This document shows positions 44,672 through 55,465 of a stretch of 64,000 nt of DNA, one piece after another; position 1 is the stretch's first letter, and the number at the start of each line of letters is the position of its first letter. The notes beneath the pieces are model-generated. The model ran no database searches. It was not told where the DNA came from and saw only the letters and a list, made by a program, of their open reading frames with translations. Both the position numbers and the translations under genes were made by a program. The DNA comes from Typhlomys cinereus (lineage: Eukaryota > Chordata > Mammalia > Rodentia > Platacanthomyidae), in NCBI GenBank assembly GCA_023101885.1, contig JALPQD010000076.1, positions 3,564,897-3,628,896 on the forward strand. Direction: 5' to 3'.

Positions 44672-44925
44672 TGTCATGGTTAGGCACAGATGTCAACTTG
44701 ACTGTTGAGGGTTTGCACTCTGGACACATTTGTGGAGAATTAGTGGTTAGGTTAAGCCCAGAGCATCTGCAGGAGATTGGAAGGCCCAGCCCATGGTGGG
44801 TGGGACTAGGCCCTGAACAGATGGATAAAATACTGAGAGCAGGTTGAGGAAGTTGGCATCCTTCCGTACACTTGGTCAAACATGCTGGTCTGGCAAGTAA
44901 GGATCATCCCTCTCTCAGCCACTAT
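44672..44925 (+). repeat. MaLR LTR (family A), 3'-truncated
   Basis: TGTCATGGTTAGGCACAGATG through GGTCTGGCAAGTAAGG and CTCTCTCAGCCACTATT, then it stops. The last ~170 bp of the LTR are absent. It lies 230 bp from the provirus in the same orientation. Confidence 0.82.
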
Positions 44926-45089
44926 TTAGTTCTTCTCTTTGCCTCAGTTTTTGTCAGTTTTAAACTAAAAGTGGTGCTGCTCAAATAGTTCTTTAGTCCC
45001 AAGAACACTGGAGTGTCTGGGAGTCAGTAGAATTTGAGCTAGAGAATCTGTTTGGGGTTCATGATATCTGGGCATGGATGAACTTCCAT

Positions 45090-45106
45090 AAGAATGTGGA
45101 AAGTGA
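45090..45106. repeat. TSD of L1-5, left copy
   Basis: AAGAATGTGGAAAGTGA is repeated exactly at 51383-51399. Confidence 0.95.
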
Positions 45107-45438
45107 CCCCTTTACACCCAACCCCGCTCCGCCAGCAGCCCGGCTGGACCCGGCTCCGACTCCCACCATCCAGCCGGAGCCGCGCAAGGGGGCCGAGGGA
45201 CGAGGAGGACCTCCCCCTGTGCCCGGGCCCCGCCCCAGCTGCCCTCGGGTTAAATAGCTCCACACCGACGTCCCCATCCTCCCTTTACACCCCACCCCGC
45301 TCTGCTGGTCGGGAAGCGCACGCGCGGTCCAGCCGGGCCTCACCCCGCGACCTAGGTAAGTCTCCGCCCGCGTCTGCCCACCAGGACCCCAGGCCAAATA
45401 ATTCAGTTTAGTGAAATTGAGAGATCTTAAGAGTTAAA
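45107..45438 (+). promoter_or_regulatory. L1-5 5' UTR/promoter with monomer-like repeats
   Basis: CCTTTACACCCAACCCCGCTC at about 45110 recurs as CCTTTACACCCCACCCCGCTC at about 45282, so one partial and one fuller unit lie about 172 bp apart. GGGTTAAATAGCTCC (about 45247) is a TATA-like element seen at the same place in L1-6. CpG density is far above the flanks. Monomeric 5' UTRs act as L1 promoters in mouse; activity here is inferred. Confidence 0.7.
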
Positions 45439-46509
45439 ATGACAATGCCAAAGTCAAAGTGCAAATCCATGAGAAGCAACACTCAAGTAAACAAATTTCC
45501 CACTGAAGAAATTAATCCCATAATGTTAGACTCCAACAAGAACAAACCCATGGAAAATGGCCAAGAAAGCCTCACCCAGGATAAAGTCTTTCAAAATATG
45601 ATCATTACCATGTTCAATACTATGAAAGAGGAAATCCGGGAGGAATTACATAATCGAATCAATCGCTTTGAAGAGGAACACAACAGACATCTGGAGGAGT
45701 TGAGAAAAACAGTGCAAGAATCAAAAAGTGGCATAGAGCAGTTAAAGCAGACTCAAGCAGAGTTTAAAACTGAGCTAAAAGACAAGTTATCTTCAACCCA
45801 GAACGCCACAGAGAGTCTTATCAACAGAACTAATGAAGCAGAAAACAGAATTTCAGACCTTGAAGATAAAGTGGGAGTACTAACCAGCTCAATGGAAGAG
45901 GTTGTTAAAGCCAAAAAGATACTTGAGAGAAATAAACAAGAGATATGGGACACCCTGAAGAAGCCTAACATGCGTATTCATGGAATACCAGAGCAAGAAT
46001 CTCAAAATACCACCCCTGAGGAAATTTTTCAAGCGATCATCAAGGAAAACTTCCCTCATCTAAAAAAAGACAGGCCCATCCATATACAAGAGGCATTCTG
46101 CACCCCAAACAGATACGACCAAAATAGAAGCACGCCGCGGCAAATAATAGTTAAAACACTCCACATTCAAGATAAAGAACTGGTGCTGAGAGTTTCAAGG
46201 GAGAAAAAACAAGTCACTTTTAAAGGTAAACCTATTAAAATAACAAATGACTTCTCAATAAAAACAGTAAAAGCAAGAAGAGCTTGGAGAGACATACTTC
46301 AAGTATTGAATGAGCAAAAATGTCAACCTAGGCTGATTTACCCTGCAAAACTATCTGTCATGATCGAGGGAGAAAGAAAAATTTTCCAGCACAAAGACGA
46401 CTTTAAGGGATACATGTCCACCAAACCAGGCCTTCAAAAAATGCTAGAAATGATACTCAAGCGTGAAGAAAAAAACAGGCATATCCAGGAGAGCAGAAGG
46501 CAAGTATAA
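45439..46509 (+). CDS. LINE-1 ORF1p, intact
   Basis: 356 codons, uninterrupted. ORF1p is a trimeric cytoplasmic RNA-binding protein and chaperone that coats L1 RNA and is needed for retrotransposition. Basic N-terminus (MTMPKSKCKS), coiled coil at about residues 50-155 with the trimerisation-type motif RISDLE (137-142), RNA-recognition domain at about 176-275 (RPIHIQEAF, RQIIVKTLHIQDKELVLR), and C-terminal domain at about 276-340 (ARRAWRDILQVL, YPAKLSVMIEGERKIF). Its length is close to mammalian ORF1p (about 340-380 aa). The ATG at 45439 is shared with L1-1; L1-6 uses an M two codons later. Whether it is translated is unknown. Confidence 0.93.
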   Translation: MTMPKSKCKSMRSNTQVNKFPTEEINPIMLDSNKNKPMENGQESLTQDKVFQNMIITMFNTMKEEIREELHNRINRFEEEHNRHLEELRKTVQESKSGIEQLKQTQAEFKTELKDKLSSTQNATESLINRTNEAENRISDLEDKVGVLTSSMEEVVKAKKILERNKQEIWDTLKKPNMRIHGIPEQESQNTTPEEIFQAIIKENFPHLKKDRPIHIQEAFCTPNRYDQNRSTPRQIIVKTLHIQDKELVLRVSREKKQVTFKGKPIKITNDFSIKTVKARRAWRDILQVLNEQKCQPRLIYPAKLSVMIEGERKIFQHKDDFKGYMSTKPGLQKMLEMILKREEKNRHIQESRRQV

Positions 46510-46559
46510 CACCATTAAAAGCGAAGCAATATACTTATAAAAACTACTAAACATAATAA

Positions 46560-49500
46560 ATGTCTGGAATCAAAAATAGTTTCACCATTATAACACTAAA
46601 TGTTAATGGAATTAACTCACCGATCAAGAGACACAGATTACAAACTTGGATTAAAAATCACAATCCATCAATCTGCTGCCTGCAGGAAACCCATCTCACC
46701 ACAAAAGATAGGCACGCTCTAAAAATAAAAGGCTGGTCAACAATTCTACAAGCTAATGGAAGCAGAAAACAGGCAGGGGTAGCCATTATGATATCAGACA
46801 AAGTGGACTTCAAACCAAAGAAAATTATAAGAGACACGGATGGATACTACATTTTAGTCACAGGTACAATTCACCAGGAAGACTTCACAATACTGAACAT
46901 ATATGCACCCAATACGGGCCCCTCCACATTCATTAAGAAAACCCTACAGCGTCTAAAGCAAGAAATCAACCCCCAAACGAAAATTCTTGGGGACTTCAAC
47001 ACCGCCCTCTCAACGTGGGATAGATCAACAGGTCAAAAGCTTAACAGAGACACTTTGGAACTTAATCAAACCCTGAAAGAAATGGACCTTACAGATCTCT
47101 ATCGAACTTTTCACCCACGCACCAAAGAATACACATTTTTCTCAGCAGCACACGGAACTTTCTCCAAAAGAGATCACATTTTGGGCCACAAAATGAATCT
47201 ACACATATACAAGAAAGTTGAAATTCTAACCTGTGCCCTATCAGACCACCACAGCCTAAAGCTGGACATTCACAACACATCAAACAAGAGAAAATACACT
47301 AACTCCTGGAAACTTAACACTATGATGCTGAATGAGAACTGGATTCAGGAAGAAATTAAAAAGGAAATTCAAGATTTCCTGAAAGTGAATGATAATGAAA
47401 ATACAACTTACCAAAATCTCTGGGACACAATGAAAGCTATTCTAAGAGGTAAGTTCATAGCTCTTAATGCCTACGTCAAAAAAATGGAAACATCAGAAAT
47501 AAACAACTTAACGATGCAGCTTAAAGCTTTAGAGAAACTAGAGCAATCTGATCCCAAAAGTAGTAGAAGAGAGGAGATTAGCAAAATAAGGGGAGAAATA
47601 TCTGAAATCGAGATTAAGAAAATGATAGAAAAAATCAACCAGTCAAAAAGCTGGTTCTTTGAAAAAATCAACAAGATTGATACATCCCTAGCTAAACTAA
47701 CCAAAAGCAAGAGAGAGAAAACCCAAATTAACAAAATTAGAAATGAACATGGAGTTATCACTACTGATACCCAAGAAATCCAGAGAATTATAACATCATA
47801 TTTCAAAAACTTATACTCTGTGAAGTTTGACAACACAAAAGAGATGGATGAATTTCTAAGTAAACACAACTTACCTAAATTGAATCAGGAAGTTGTGAAT
47901 TATTTAATAGTCCTGTAACATATAAGGAAATTGAAGAAGTAATCTCAAATCTTCCCACCAAAAAATGTCCTGGACCAGATGGATTCAGCACAGAGTTCTA
48001 CCAGACATTTAAGGAGTTAATAACACCAATACTCCTTAAACTGTTCCATCAAATAGCAAAGGAAGGAATACTACCAAATTCCTTCTATGAAGCTAATATC
48101 GTTTTAATCCCAAAACCTAATAAAGATTCACTTAAAAAAGAGAACTATAAGCCGATCTCCCTGATGAACACAGACGCAAAGATTGTCAACAAAGTCTTAG
48201 CAAATCGGATTCAAAAACATATTAAAAAGATCATTCATGGACCAAGTAGGCTTCATCCCCGGCACTCAAGGTTGGTTCAACATACGCAAGTCAATAAATG
48301 TAATTCATCATGTAAACCAGTCCAAAGTCCAAGACCACATGATACTCTCGATAGATGCAGAAAAAGCTTTTGACAAGATCCAACAGCCTTTTATGATCAA
48401 AATGCTAGAGACAGTGGGAATGGAAGGAACCTTTATCAATATAATAAAAGCTATATACAACAAGCCCACAGCAAGGATTATGCTCAATGGGGAACAATTG
48501 GAAGCATTCCCACTTCGATCAGGAATTAGACAAGGCTGTCCACTCTCATCACTTCTATTCAATATTGTCTTGAAGTCTTAGCTGAAGCCATAAGACAAGA
48601 AAGGGACATAAGAGGGATTCAAATCGGCAAGGAAGAAGTCAAGCTATCCCTATTTGCAGATGACATGATCTTATACCTGAGGGATCCCAAAAACTCCACC
48701 AGGAAGCTCCTGGAACTAACTGAGAAGTTCAGCAGGGTGGCAGGATACAAAATAAATGTGCAAAAATCAGTGGCCTTCCTATATGCCCAGAATGAAAGAA
48801 GTGAAAAAGCCTTGAGAGAAACAATCCCATTTACTATGGCCCCTAAAAAAATGAAATACTTTGGTATAAACCTAACTAAGGAGGTAAAAGACCTTTACAA
48901 TGAAAACTTTAAAACCCTAAAGAAAGAAATAGCAGAAGACACCAGAAGGTGGAAAGACCTCCCTTGTTCCTGGATTGGCAGAATCAATATCGTGAAAATG
49001 ACCATCCTACCAAAGGCAATATACAGATTCAATGCTATACCAATCAAAATCCCAAAGCAATTCTTCAAAGAAGTTGACCAAAGAATCTCAAAGTTCATAT
49101 GGAGGCACAAAAGACCCAGGATAGCAAAAACAATCCTGAGTAACAAAAACACAGCTGGAGGTATTACCATACCAAACCTTAGTCTATACTACAAATCCAT
49201 AGTTATAAAGACAGCCTGGTACTGGCTCCAAAATAGACACACAGATCAATGGATAAGGATTGAAGACCCAGATATAAGCCCACAAATTTACAGCCATTTG
49301 GTCTTTGACAATGGGGCCCAAAGAATCCAATGGAAAAAGAACAGCATCTTCAACAAATGGTGCTGGCAAAACTGGATCTCCACATGCAGAAGATTAAAGC
49401 TGGACCCGTACTTGTCACCACGTACAAGACTTAATTCCAAATGGATCAAGGACCTTGATATCAGGCCAGAGACTATAAAATCCATAGTTGAAAGGATAGG

Positions 49501-50382
49501 GAACTCCCTCGAGCTGATTGGGCTAGGCCAACAGTTCCTAAACAGACATCCAATGGCACAGTCACTGCTACCAACTCTCAACAGTTGGGATCTTGTGAAA
49601 TTAAAGAGCTTCTGTTCAGATAAAAGATTATAATGCGAGCTCAAAGGCAACCCACAGAATGGGAGAAAATCTTCACTAACCACACATCTGATAGAACTCT
49701 GCTGTCCAGAGTGCACAAAGAACTTAGAAAAATAAACACCAAGGAAACCAATGGCCCAATTAAAAAATGGGCCCTGGAACTTAAAAGAAACTTTACCAGG
49801 GATGAAATTAAAATGTCTAAGAAATATCTGAAAAAATGCTCCACTTCCTTAGCCATCAGGGAAATGCAAATCAAAACTTCCCTGAGATATCATCTCACCC
49901 CGGTCAGGATGGCAAAAATCAACAATACAAACAACAACAAATGTTGGAGAGGATGTGGAGAGAGGGGAACTCTCCTACATTGCTGATGGGAATGCAGGCT
50001 CATACAGCCACTCTGGCGAGCCATCTGGAGATTCTTAAAGAAATTAAAGATTGAAATGCCATATGACCCTGCTATTCCACTTTTGGGAATAACCCCCCAT
50101 ACAGCAGAGGTTCACCTCGATAGCACAAGCACGACCATGTTCATAGCAGCACTGTTTACAATAGCAAAGTCATGGAATCAGCCCAAATGTCAACAGTTGA
50201 CGAGTGGATAAGGAAACAGTGGTACATCTATACAATGGAGTACTAGTAACTCAGCCATCAAAAATGATGAATTACTGGAATTTGCCGGGAAATGGATGTC
50301 ATTAGAAACAATTATATTAAGTGAAGTATCCCAAACCCAGAAAATTAAGCACCGTATGTACTCCCTAATAGGTGGCTCCTAG
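46560..50382 (+). pseudogene. L1-5 ORF2 (endonuclease/reverse transcriptase), lightly damaged
   Basis: An intact 452-aa N-terminal part holds the endonuclease (N14 in LNVNGIN, E43 in LQETHL, GDFNTALS, SDHH). Compared with the other copies here: -1 nt near 47906 leads to a stop at 47916; -2 nt near 48239 restores frame; -1 nt near 48568; the RT catalytic FADDM lies at about 48651-48665; -1 nt near 49626; a Trp-to-stop change at 49984-49986 falls in the Cys-rich motif; further 1-nt and 4-nt indels lie near 50190 and 50250. As it stands it would give only an endonuclease-containing fragment. Confidence 0.9.
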
Positions 50383-51382
50383 TACCAAACCCACCCAGCC
50401 CACCTAGAGACAGTAATTGCAAGGATTATGAACAGGAGGAATGGGGTAGGAGGGCCACATCAGAAACAAGGAGAGAAGGGACCATGTTACGGCAGGGAAA
50501 ATAGGCCTCCACCAAGGACCCAAATAAGTAATGAGACATCTGATTAAGTTCACAGACTTTTGTTCCTGATCATTTACTACTGAGGGGGTTTGATCTCACC
50601 AGAAGAGGAGGGCATATAGTCTGGCAGATAAAAAGTAACCATTTTGCAAATGGGTGATAGACCCCTCCCTTACTGTGGTTTCCCACTTTTATTACATCTA
50701 CCTTTGAATGTGCTTTTATCACAAAACTCTAACAGCTTTTTGTCTCTGGCCAGGGGGTAACATACAATGCCCACCAGGATGGAGTGAAGGGCATTGCAGG
50801 AGCAGCAAAACTGCAAAAATAAATCAACAAACCACAGTCCAGAACTTCAGAGACTCTATATCAACCACCTAGAACTAGGCCAGCTTAGTCTCTCCCCATC
50901 TTGAGGCTCAGGGAAATTTGCGGAAGAGGGGGGCGGTAAGAGTGTAAGAGCAAAAGGATGGGAGGAGCAATGATATATAAGATACTCTATACTAGTTAGG
51001 ACTGAAGCAATCATAATTGGACTTTGCATGCCCTGCGCATTGTCCAACACACTATTGACCTCACAAAGTCTAGCATCTGCTAAAGGCACCAAGAGCCTTG
51101 GAGGCAAAGGATTGGCAGCCACAGCAGTGTTCCTATACCTAAGGGGAACACGGGAAAGGTTTCAGGGAAAGGCCACTGGGTCTTTGTACATCATCGGAGA
51201 GGAGGGCCCAGAGGAAAATCAGACATGCACAAGAAAGGACTCTCTGGGAATTGGGGCGGGAGGCACTGGGGGATGGGGAGGGAGAGGGGTGGAGAGGGGG
51301 AGCAGGGAGTACGGGGGGAGGAGGAGGAAGGGAGGGAACTGGTGTACCTAATAAGTTTGTATGAGCTGAAATAAAAAAAAAA
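50383..51382 (+). other. L1-5 3' UTR with G-rich tract
   Basis: About 1 kb. G-runs of 3-6 from about 51245 to 51345 (GGGGCGGGAGGCACTGGGGG, GGGGAGGGAGAGGGG) could form G-quadruplexes, a feature known from mammalian L1 3' ends. CTAATAAGTTTGTATGAGC and AATAAA then precede the A-tail. Confidence 0.8.
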
Positions 51383-51399
51383 AAGAATGTGGAAAGTGA
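51383..51399. repeat. TSD of L1-5, right copy
   Basis: AAGAATGTGGAAAGTGA, directly after the poly-A, matches 45090-45106 exactly. Confidence 0.95.
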
Positions 51400-51658
51400 G
51401 AATAGAAGGCCAAATACAGCTTCTGAACAAACTAGCCTTTGAAGGAAGAACTGGGGCGTATCCTCAGAGGGAAAGCCTGAAGAGGCAGAGAGATCTGTGA
51501 AAGTGGGTTGCAAAGACCCAGGGGGAGGAGATACCTGCAAATGAAGGAATGATTAATTGAGTTTCAAAATTGATTATTAGATTGATTTTTAGAGTGACCA
51601 AGACCCTCTGGAAGAGCAGATTCACTTTCTTTTTCTTTTAACTTTTTTCCATTACTAT
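51400..51658. other. Unassigned sequence
   Basis: Short stretch between L1-5 and a B3-like SINE; nothing recognised. Confidence 0.4.
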
Positions 51659-51843
51659 TGCATGTGCATGCAATGTGTGAGTGTGGGTGCACATGTGCCG
51701 CAGTATGCATGTGGAGATCAGAAGGCAACTTAGTCAGCTGATTCTCTTCTTCCACCTTTATGTGGGCTCTAGGAATTAAATTCAGCTTGTTGGCGTCTGT
51801 ATAGCAGGTGCCTTTACCTGTGGAACCACCTCACCGGCCCCAG
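51659..51843 (-). repeat. B3-like SINE, antisense
   Basis: GCATGTGGAGATCAGAAGGC, AACTTAGTCAGCTGATTCTC, CCACCTTTATGTGGGCTC, TAGGAATTAAATTCAGC and the antisense head TTTACCTGTGGAACCACCTC...GGCCCC match the B3 order. Preceded by a decayed TG-rich tail. Confidence 0.72.
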
Positions 51844-52440
51844 ATTTATTTTCTAACTGGAATGAAATCAGATAGCATAGGGGTGACCTGCGGACAAGGA
51901 AGTTGGCACATACTTTTAGAGGGATTTAGGGTGACCTGAAAAAAGAGCTAGGTAGTTTAGAGAATGAGGATGAGGGAGTTAAAAAAACATTAGAGAAATG
52001 TGAGTGGGTTTATAGGAGAGAAAGAACTTCGTGGAGAAAGATTGAAGGCATAAAGGGGGATCACGGTTAGAACAACTGGGATGGAGGAACTCAACAGAGG
52101 GGAAGGACCAGAACAGACCACTCCTTAGAGACCGAAGGCACCATTGGAAAGAGCCGTAGCAAGAGTAGCCACTTAGCTGCAGAGTTGAAATTAGCATGAC
52201 TCCCAGACTTCAAAAGCTGTATTACTTTCACCTCATCACAGAAAAATACATATAAGCTAAATAAAAAATTGTATACACATATGCATAACCACTTAATGTT
52301 ATGCAGACAGATACGTGCTATGGTGAAATTGGGGAAGTGATTAGAGCAATTGGAGCCAGGTGTAGTTCACTGAGGGAGCTCAGCAGGAAAGCTGAACTTT
52401 GAACACAATTCCCAGAGAATAGAAGAATGTGGCCAGGCAA
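51844..52440. other. Unassigned sequence
   Basis: No recognised family or coding region. Confidence 0.4.
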
Positions 52441-52539
52441 GAGTAGTTTAGATTTTCTTTCTTTTTTCTTTTTTTAAGTTAAGCTTCCTCTGTATCTCTG
52501 TATACACTTCCTTTCAACACCCACATAAACAGATGCTCT

Positions 52540-52735
52540 GGAGGATGGGAGGAGAAGGTAAGAAAAGAGAGAGGGGAGGGAAGGAAAAGGGGTGAGAAGG
52601 GGGAAAGAAAGAAAGGGGGGAGAGTGCAATGGAGGATAATAAGGGGGAATGGAGGGGGAAAGTAAAAGAAGGGGGTTACTTATTGAACTTGCATAACTAG
52701 GCAAAAAAAGTAAAAAAAAAAGAAAAATAAGAAGC
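52540..52735 (+). repeat. Purine-rich tract, possible old L1 3' end
   Basis: GGATGGGAGGAGAAGG through a long G/A-rich run to GGGGGTTACTTATTGAACTTG, then A-rich sequence ending AAAAAAAAAAGAAAAATAAG. The order (G-rich tract, short unique piece, A-tail) matches the 3' terminus of the L1s here, but the element is old and bodiless. Confidence 0.5.
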
Positions 52736-52782
52736 ATATTTTGAAATAAGGAGTTTGCTTCTTGTTCTTACAACTATATAGC

Positions 52783-52848
52783 TTCTGAATAGAGGAAGAA
52801 ATATAGAATATAGAAACATTCTGAATAGAGGAAGAAATATAGAAACAT
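52783..52848. repeat. Tandem duplication (36/30 bp)
   Basis: TTCTGAATAGAGGAAGAAAT starts both units, at 52783 and 52819. The first unit has six extra bases (AATATAG versus A), so the duplication has an internal indel. Confidence 0.88.
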
Positions 52849-52869
52849 ATAGCCATATAGTAGGTGGCT

Positions 52870-53400
52870 AGCCCCCATGTCTCCCATATACGGTTTTCTT
52901 CATCTTCCACAGTAACAGAATTTTTAATGGAACCATGGACTCTTAGCTAACTAACAAATACATTTTTTAGCCTCTCTTGTTCAAACTCCAGGCAATCAGA
53001 TACGATTAAAAGTGACAGCATCACTCTTGGCTGACCTTGACTTGTGATTTTCATGGCCCGTATCCCCAAATGGGCCACAGAATAGCAAAGGTGCACCATC
53101 TTGGATTTTAATCTCGGTAACAATACTCTAGAGATGGAAGAACAACAATTTAAACTTGGTCCCTAACACTAAAGAATCCATATAGCCATTTCTAATGATA
53201 CGACTACCATAAAATCACTTATTTCCTTTGTAGAATTCTTATACTTTTCCAGTATTGTATTAATGTCTGGATTCATTGCTTGCTTCACTTTTCCATTAAA
53301 GTCTTACAGGAATTTATGATTTAAATTCCTATGGCACAAAATTACCAACCTGGTTCAAATGATCTCTGTCTACCATCTTTATCTTAGGTTATCATATATG
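52870..53400. other. Unassigned sequence
   Basis: No repeat or gene recognised. Confidence 0.4.
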
Positions 53401-53404
53401 TATG

Positions 53405-53790
53405 ATATTTGGCTTTAGCTGTGAACTTGACATGTCAGAGGTGGAAACTATAAGGAATTATTTAGTTAAGACTGGCCTCTAGCAATCCTGCAGGAGACTG
53501 AATTAATTACATGATTGATGTTGGAAGATTCCATCTACAGTGGGTGAAACTATTCCCTGGGTAGGTAGATAAGATGGGGGAGAACTGGTTCAGTATTTGG
53601 CAAGTTAGACAACTGCATTGGTCCTTTCCCCTCTACTCTCCTGAGACTTCTAGTTCTCTGCTGATAACTTTCCTGCCATCACAATCAACTATGACCTGGA
53701 ATGCTGAGCATGAATAAAAGTCTCCTTATTCCCTCAAACTGCATGGGCCATGTGTTCATTATAGCAATGGCATATGGATCTAAGACAATG
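53405..53790 (+). repeat. MaLR-like LTR, sense
   Basis: GCTGTGAACTTGACATGTC, GCAATCCTGCAGGAGACTG, CATCTACAGTGGGTGAAAC, CCCTGGGTAGGTAGATAAG, CATGAATAAAAGTCTCC and CATTATAGCAATGGCATATG follow rodent MaLR LTR order with a proper AATAAA. More diverged than family A. Confidence 0.65.
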
Positions 53791-53804
53791 TGTGATGCAT
53801 ATTT

Positions 53805-53917
53805 TTCTTTTTTATCTGTTTTTCTTTATTTGTTTCGGGTGGTGCCTGAGACTGAATCTAGGAACTTGTGCATACTAGGCAAGTACTAGTTCAGAATTCT
53901 GTCCCCTTTGCTCTTCT
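53805..53917 (-). repeat. ID-type SINE, antisense
   Basis: The T-rich left end (complement of the A tail), GGTGCCTGAGACTGAATC, TAGGAACTTGTGCATACTAG and GCAAGTACTAGTTCAG are the antisense form of the ID/tRNA-Ala SINE, whose sense copy is at 12317. Old copy. Confidence 0.7.
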
Positions 53918-54008
53918 ACGAAGCTCCTTAGGAACTGGCTTATTAACAGTGTGTTAGCTATAAATAACAGAAAACCTGACTGGATAGCTTAAACAAGGTA
54001 AGGTCTTA

Positions 54009-54012
<4 letters not shown>

Positions 54013-54064
<52 letters not shown>

Positions 54065-54077
54065 TGTGTGTGTGTAG
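54013..54077. repeat. (TG)n microsatellite
   Basis: A near-pure TG repeat of about 64 bp with one TA interruption. Unlike the other TG tracts, no SINE body is recognised beside it. Confidence 0.9.
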
Positions 54078-54289
54078 CCTGGAGGTAGGCAGTTCAGAGC
54101 CTTACAGTGCACTCAAGGACCCCCTAGGCTACCTCTGTTTTTCTGCCCAACAATACTTAGCATGTGGTTTTTGTTCTCATGCTTGTCACTTTATGGTTCC
54201 ACTTTAGGCATCACATCTGTGTTCCAGGCAGGAAAAGGGGGAAAGGTGGAGAAAGGAAGCATGAGCCAAGTGAGTTGGCTCTCATTTTC

Positions 54290-54890
54290 ATAAAAATTTT
54301 ACAGTCATATATAACACAGAGAGAAGCCCACACATCAGAAGTATACAGCATGATGAAGTTTTACAAAGTGCACACCTGCATCTGGCACCAAAAGCAAGTG
54401 CTAGAACATTCCCAGAATCCCAGAATCATTCCTATTCTGAGAGCCTCTTCCATACTCAAAAGAAAGGCACAGAGTATCATTATTGACTTTGACTTTTATG
54501 GAATTGTATGGTGAGTATTCTTTTGCATACCAAAATGTTTGCGAGATTTACTCCTACTGTTGAATGTAACTGTAGAATATTTACTCTTATTGCTCTATTA
54601 ATCTAATGAGTAGATGTAAGTTTTTTTCATCCACTCTAATGTTGGCAGTCATTTGCTGGGGGGGGCAGCTTGAAGATTTTAATTAGTTTAAATAACAATG
54701 TTTATTCTAGTGTAGTCTCTTGATGAACATATGCCCAATTTCTGTGGATATATACCTCCACGGAGAAGCTTTAAGTTATAGATTGTGCTTTTGTTTAGCT
54801 ATGGCAGTGCCAAATTTTCTTTTTTTACAATTTACCTTTCTACTAGCAGCATATGAAAGTTTCAGCTGCTCCATATCCTTGTTAGCATTT
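54290..54890 (-). repeat. Ancient L1 (L1M-type) fragment
   Basis: Antisense landmarks are in order: TTGATGAACATATGCCCAATT, TCTGTGGATATATACCTCC, GCCAAATTTTC, CAATTTACCTTTCTACTAGC, CATATCCTTGTTAGCATTTGG. This is the region of mammalian L1 ORF2 that lies near 4540-4600 in the other ancient copy. Confidence 0.6.
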
Positions 54891-55205
54891 GGTACAGTGG
54901 TTGAACATGCTTCCCACCTTTGCCATAGAGGACCTATTCCAAGATGTTCTGTGGATGCATGAGACCATGAATAGTACCTTATATATACTTTCTATCCTCA
55001 TGTACATGTATGCATTAATTTATAAACCAGGCATAGGAAGAGATAAGCAGCAACTAATAATACAAGAACAATTATGACAATGGAATAAATAAAAGTTACC
55101 TACACATTACTAATGCATATTCCTGGTATTTTACATTTAATATTTTTGAACCATAGTTGACCACGGCTATGGCAAAACCATGGCCAAAAGGTCATTACTG
55201 TTTTC
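54890..55205. repeat. Mammalian DNA-transposon fossil (MER/Tigger-like)
   Basis: CTATTCCAAGATGTTCTGTGG, GAATAGTACCTTATATATAC, TTAATTTATAAACCAGGCAT, GAACAATTATGACAATGG and, near the right end, ACATTTAATATTTTTGAACC and GTTGACCACGGCTATGG match in order an old placental-mammal non-autonomous DNA transposon with terminal GTACAGT...-type ends. I am confident of the class, less so of the family name. Confidence 0.55.
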
Positions 55206-55465
55206 TCTGGCTCTTCAGTTTTAGTCATCATGATGGGTATGTAGTAGACTTTATTGTGTTTTAAAACCTTTTTTTTCTTGACAACCAATGAATCAACTAA
55301 TGTTGAACAAATTTTCACATGCATGTATTTATTTGTTGATAGGATACAAAATACTTTAATTTTTTGTGCCGGTCTTATTTTTCATCTGTCTTTCCATATA
55401 GTTTTGTAAGTTTGCCATACTTTATGAGTATGAATTTTTATTAATTTTTTTCTAGTTTTACAAGC
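55206..55465. other. Unassigned AT-rich sequence
   Basis: Nothing recognised. Confidence 0.4.

Larger units (their letters stand above)
45107..51382 (+). mobile_element. L1-5: full-length LINE-1, best-preserved copy
   Basis: About 6.28 kb with a perfect 17-bp TSD. Order: CpG-rich 5' UTR (45107-45438), intact ORF1 (45439-46509), 50-bp AT-rich spacer, ORF2 (46560-50382) with a few small lesions, a ~1-kb 3' UTR with a G-rich tract (51238-51345), AATAAA at about 51370 and a 14-16-nt poly-A. The complement of the target (CATTCTT/AT) resembles the L1 endonuclease site. The intact ORF1, clean TSD and uninterrupted A-tail suggest relative youth. Confidence 0.96.

Noticed and set aside
47471..47869. 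Long hydrophobic antisense ORF opposite L1 ORF2, recurring at 8093-8383, 35360-35752 and 58612-58914
   Set aside because: It recurs only because the ORF2 sequence recurs. The antisense of a Lys/Glu/Asn/Ser-rich coding stretch is naturally open and Leu/Ile/Phe-rich. Its ends vary between copies, and it is not in the 5' UTR where antisense L1 ORFs are known.
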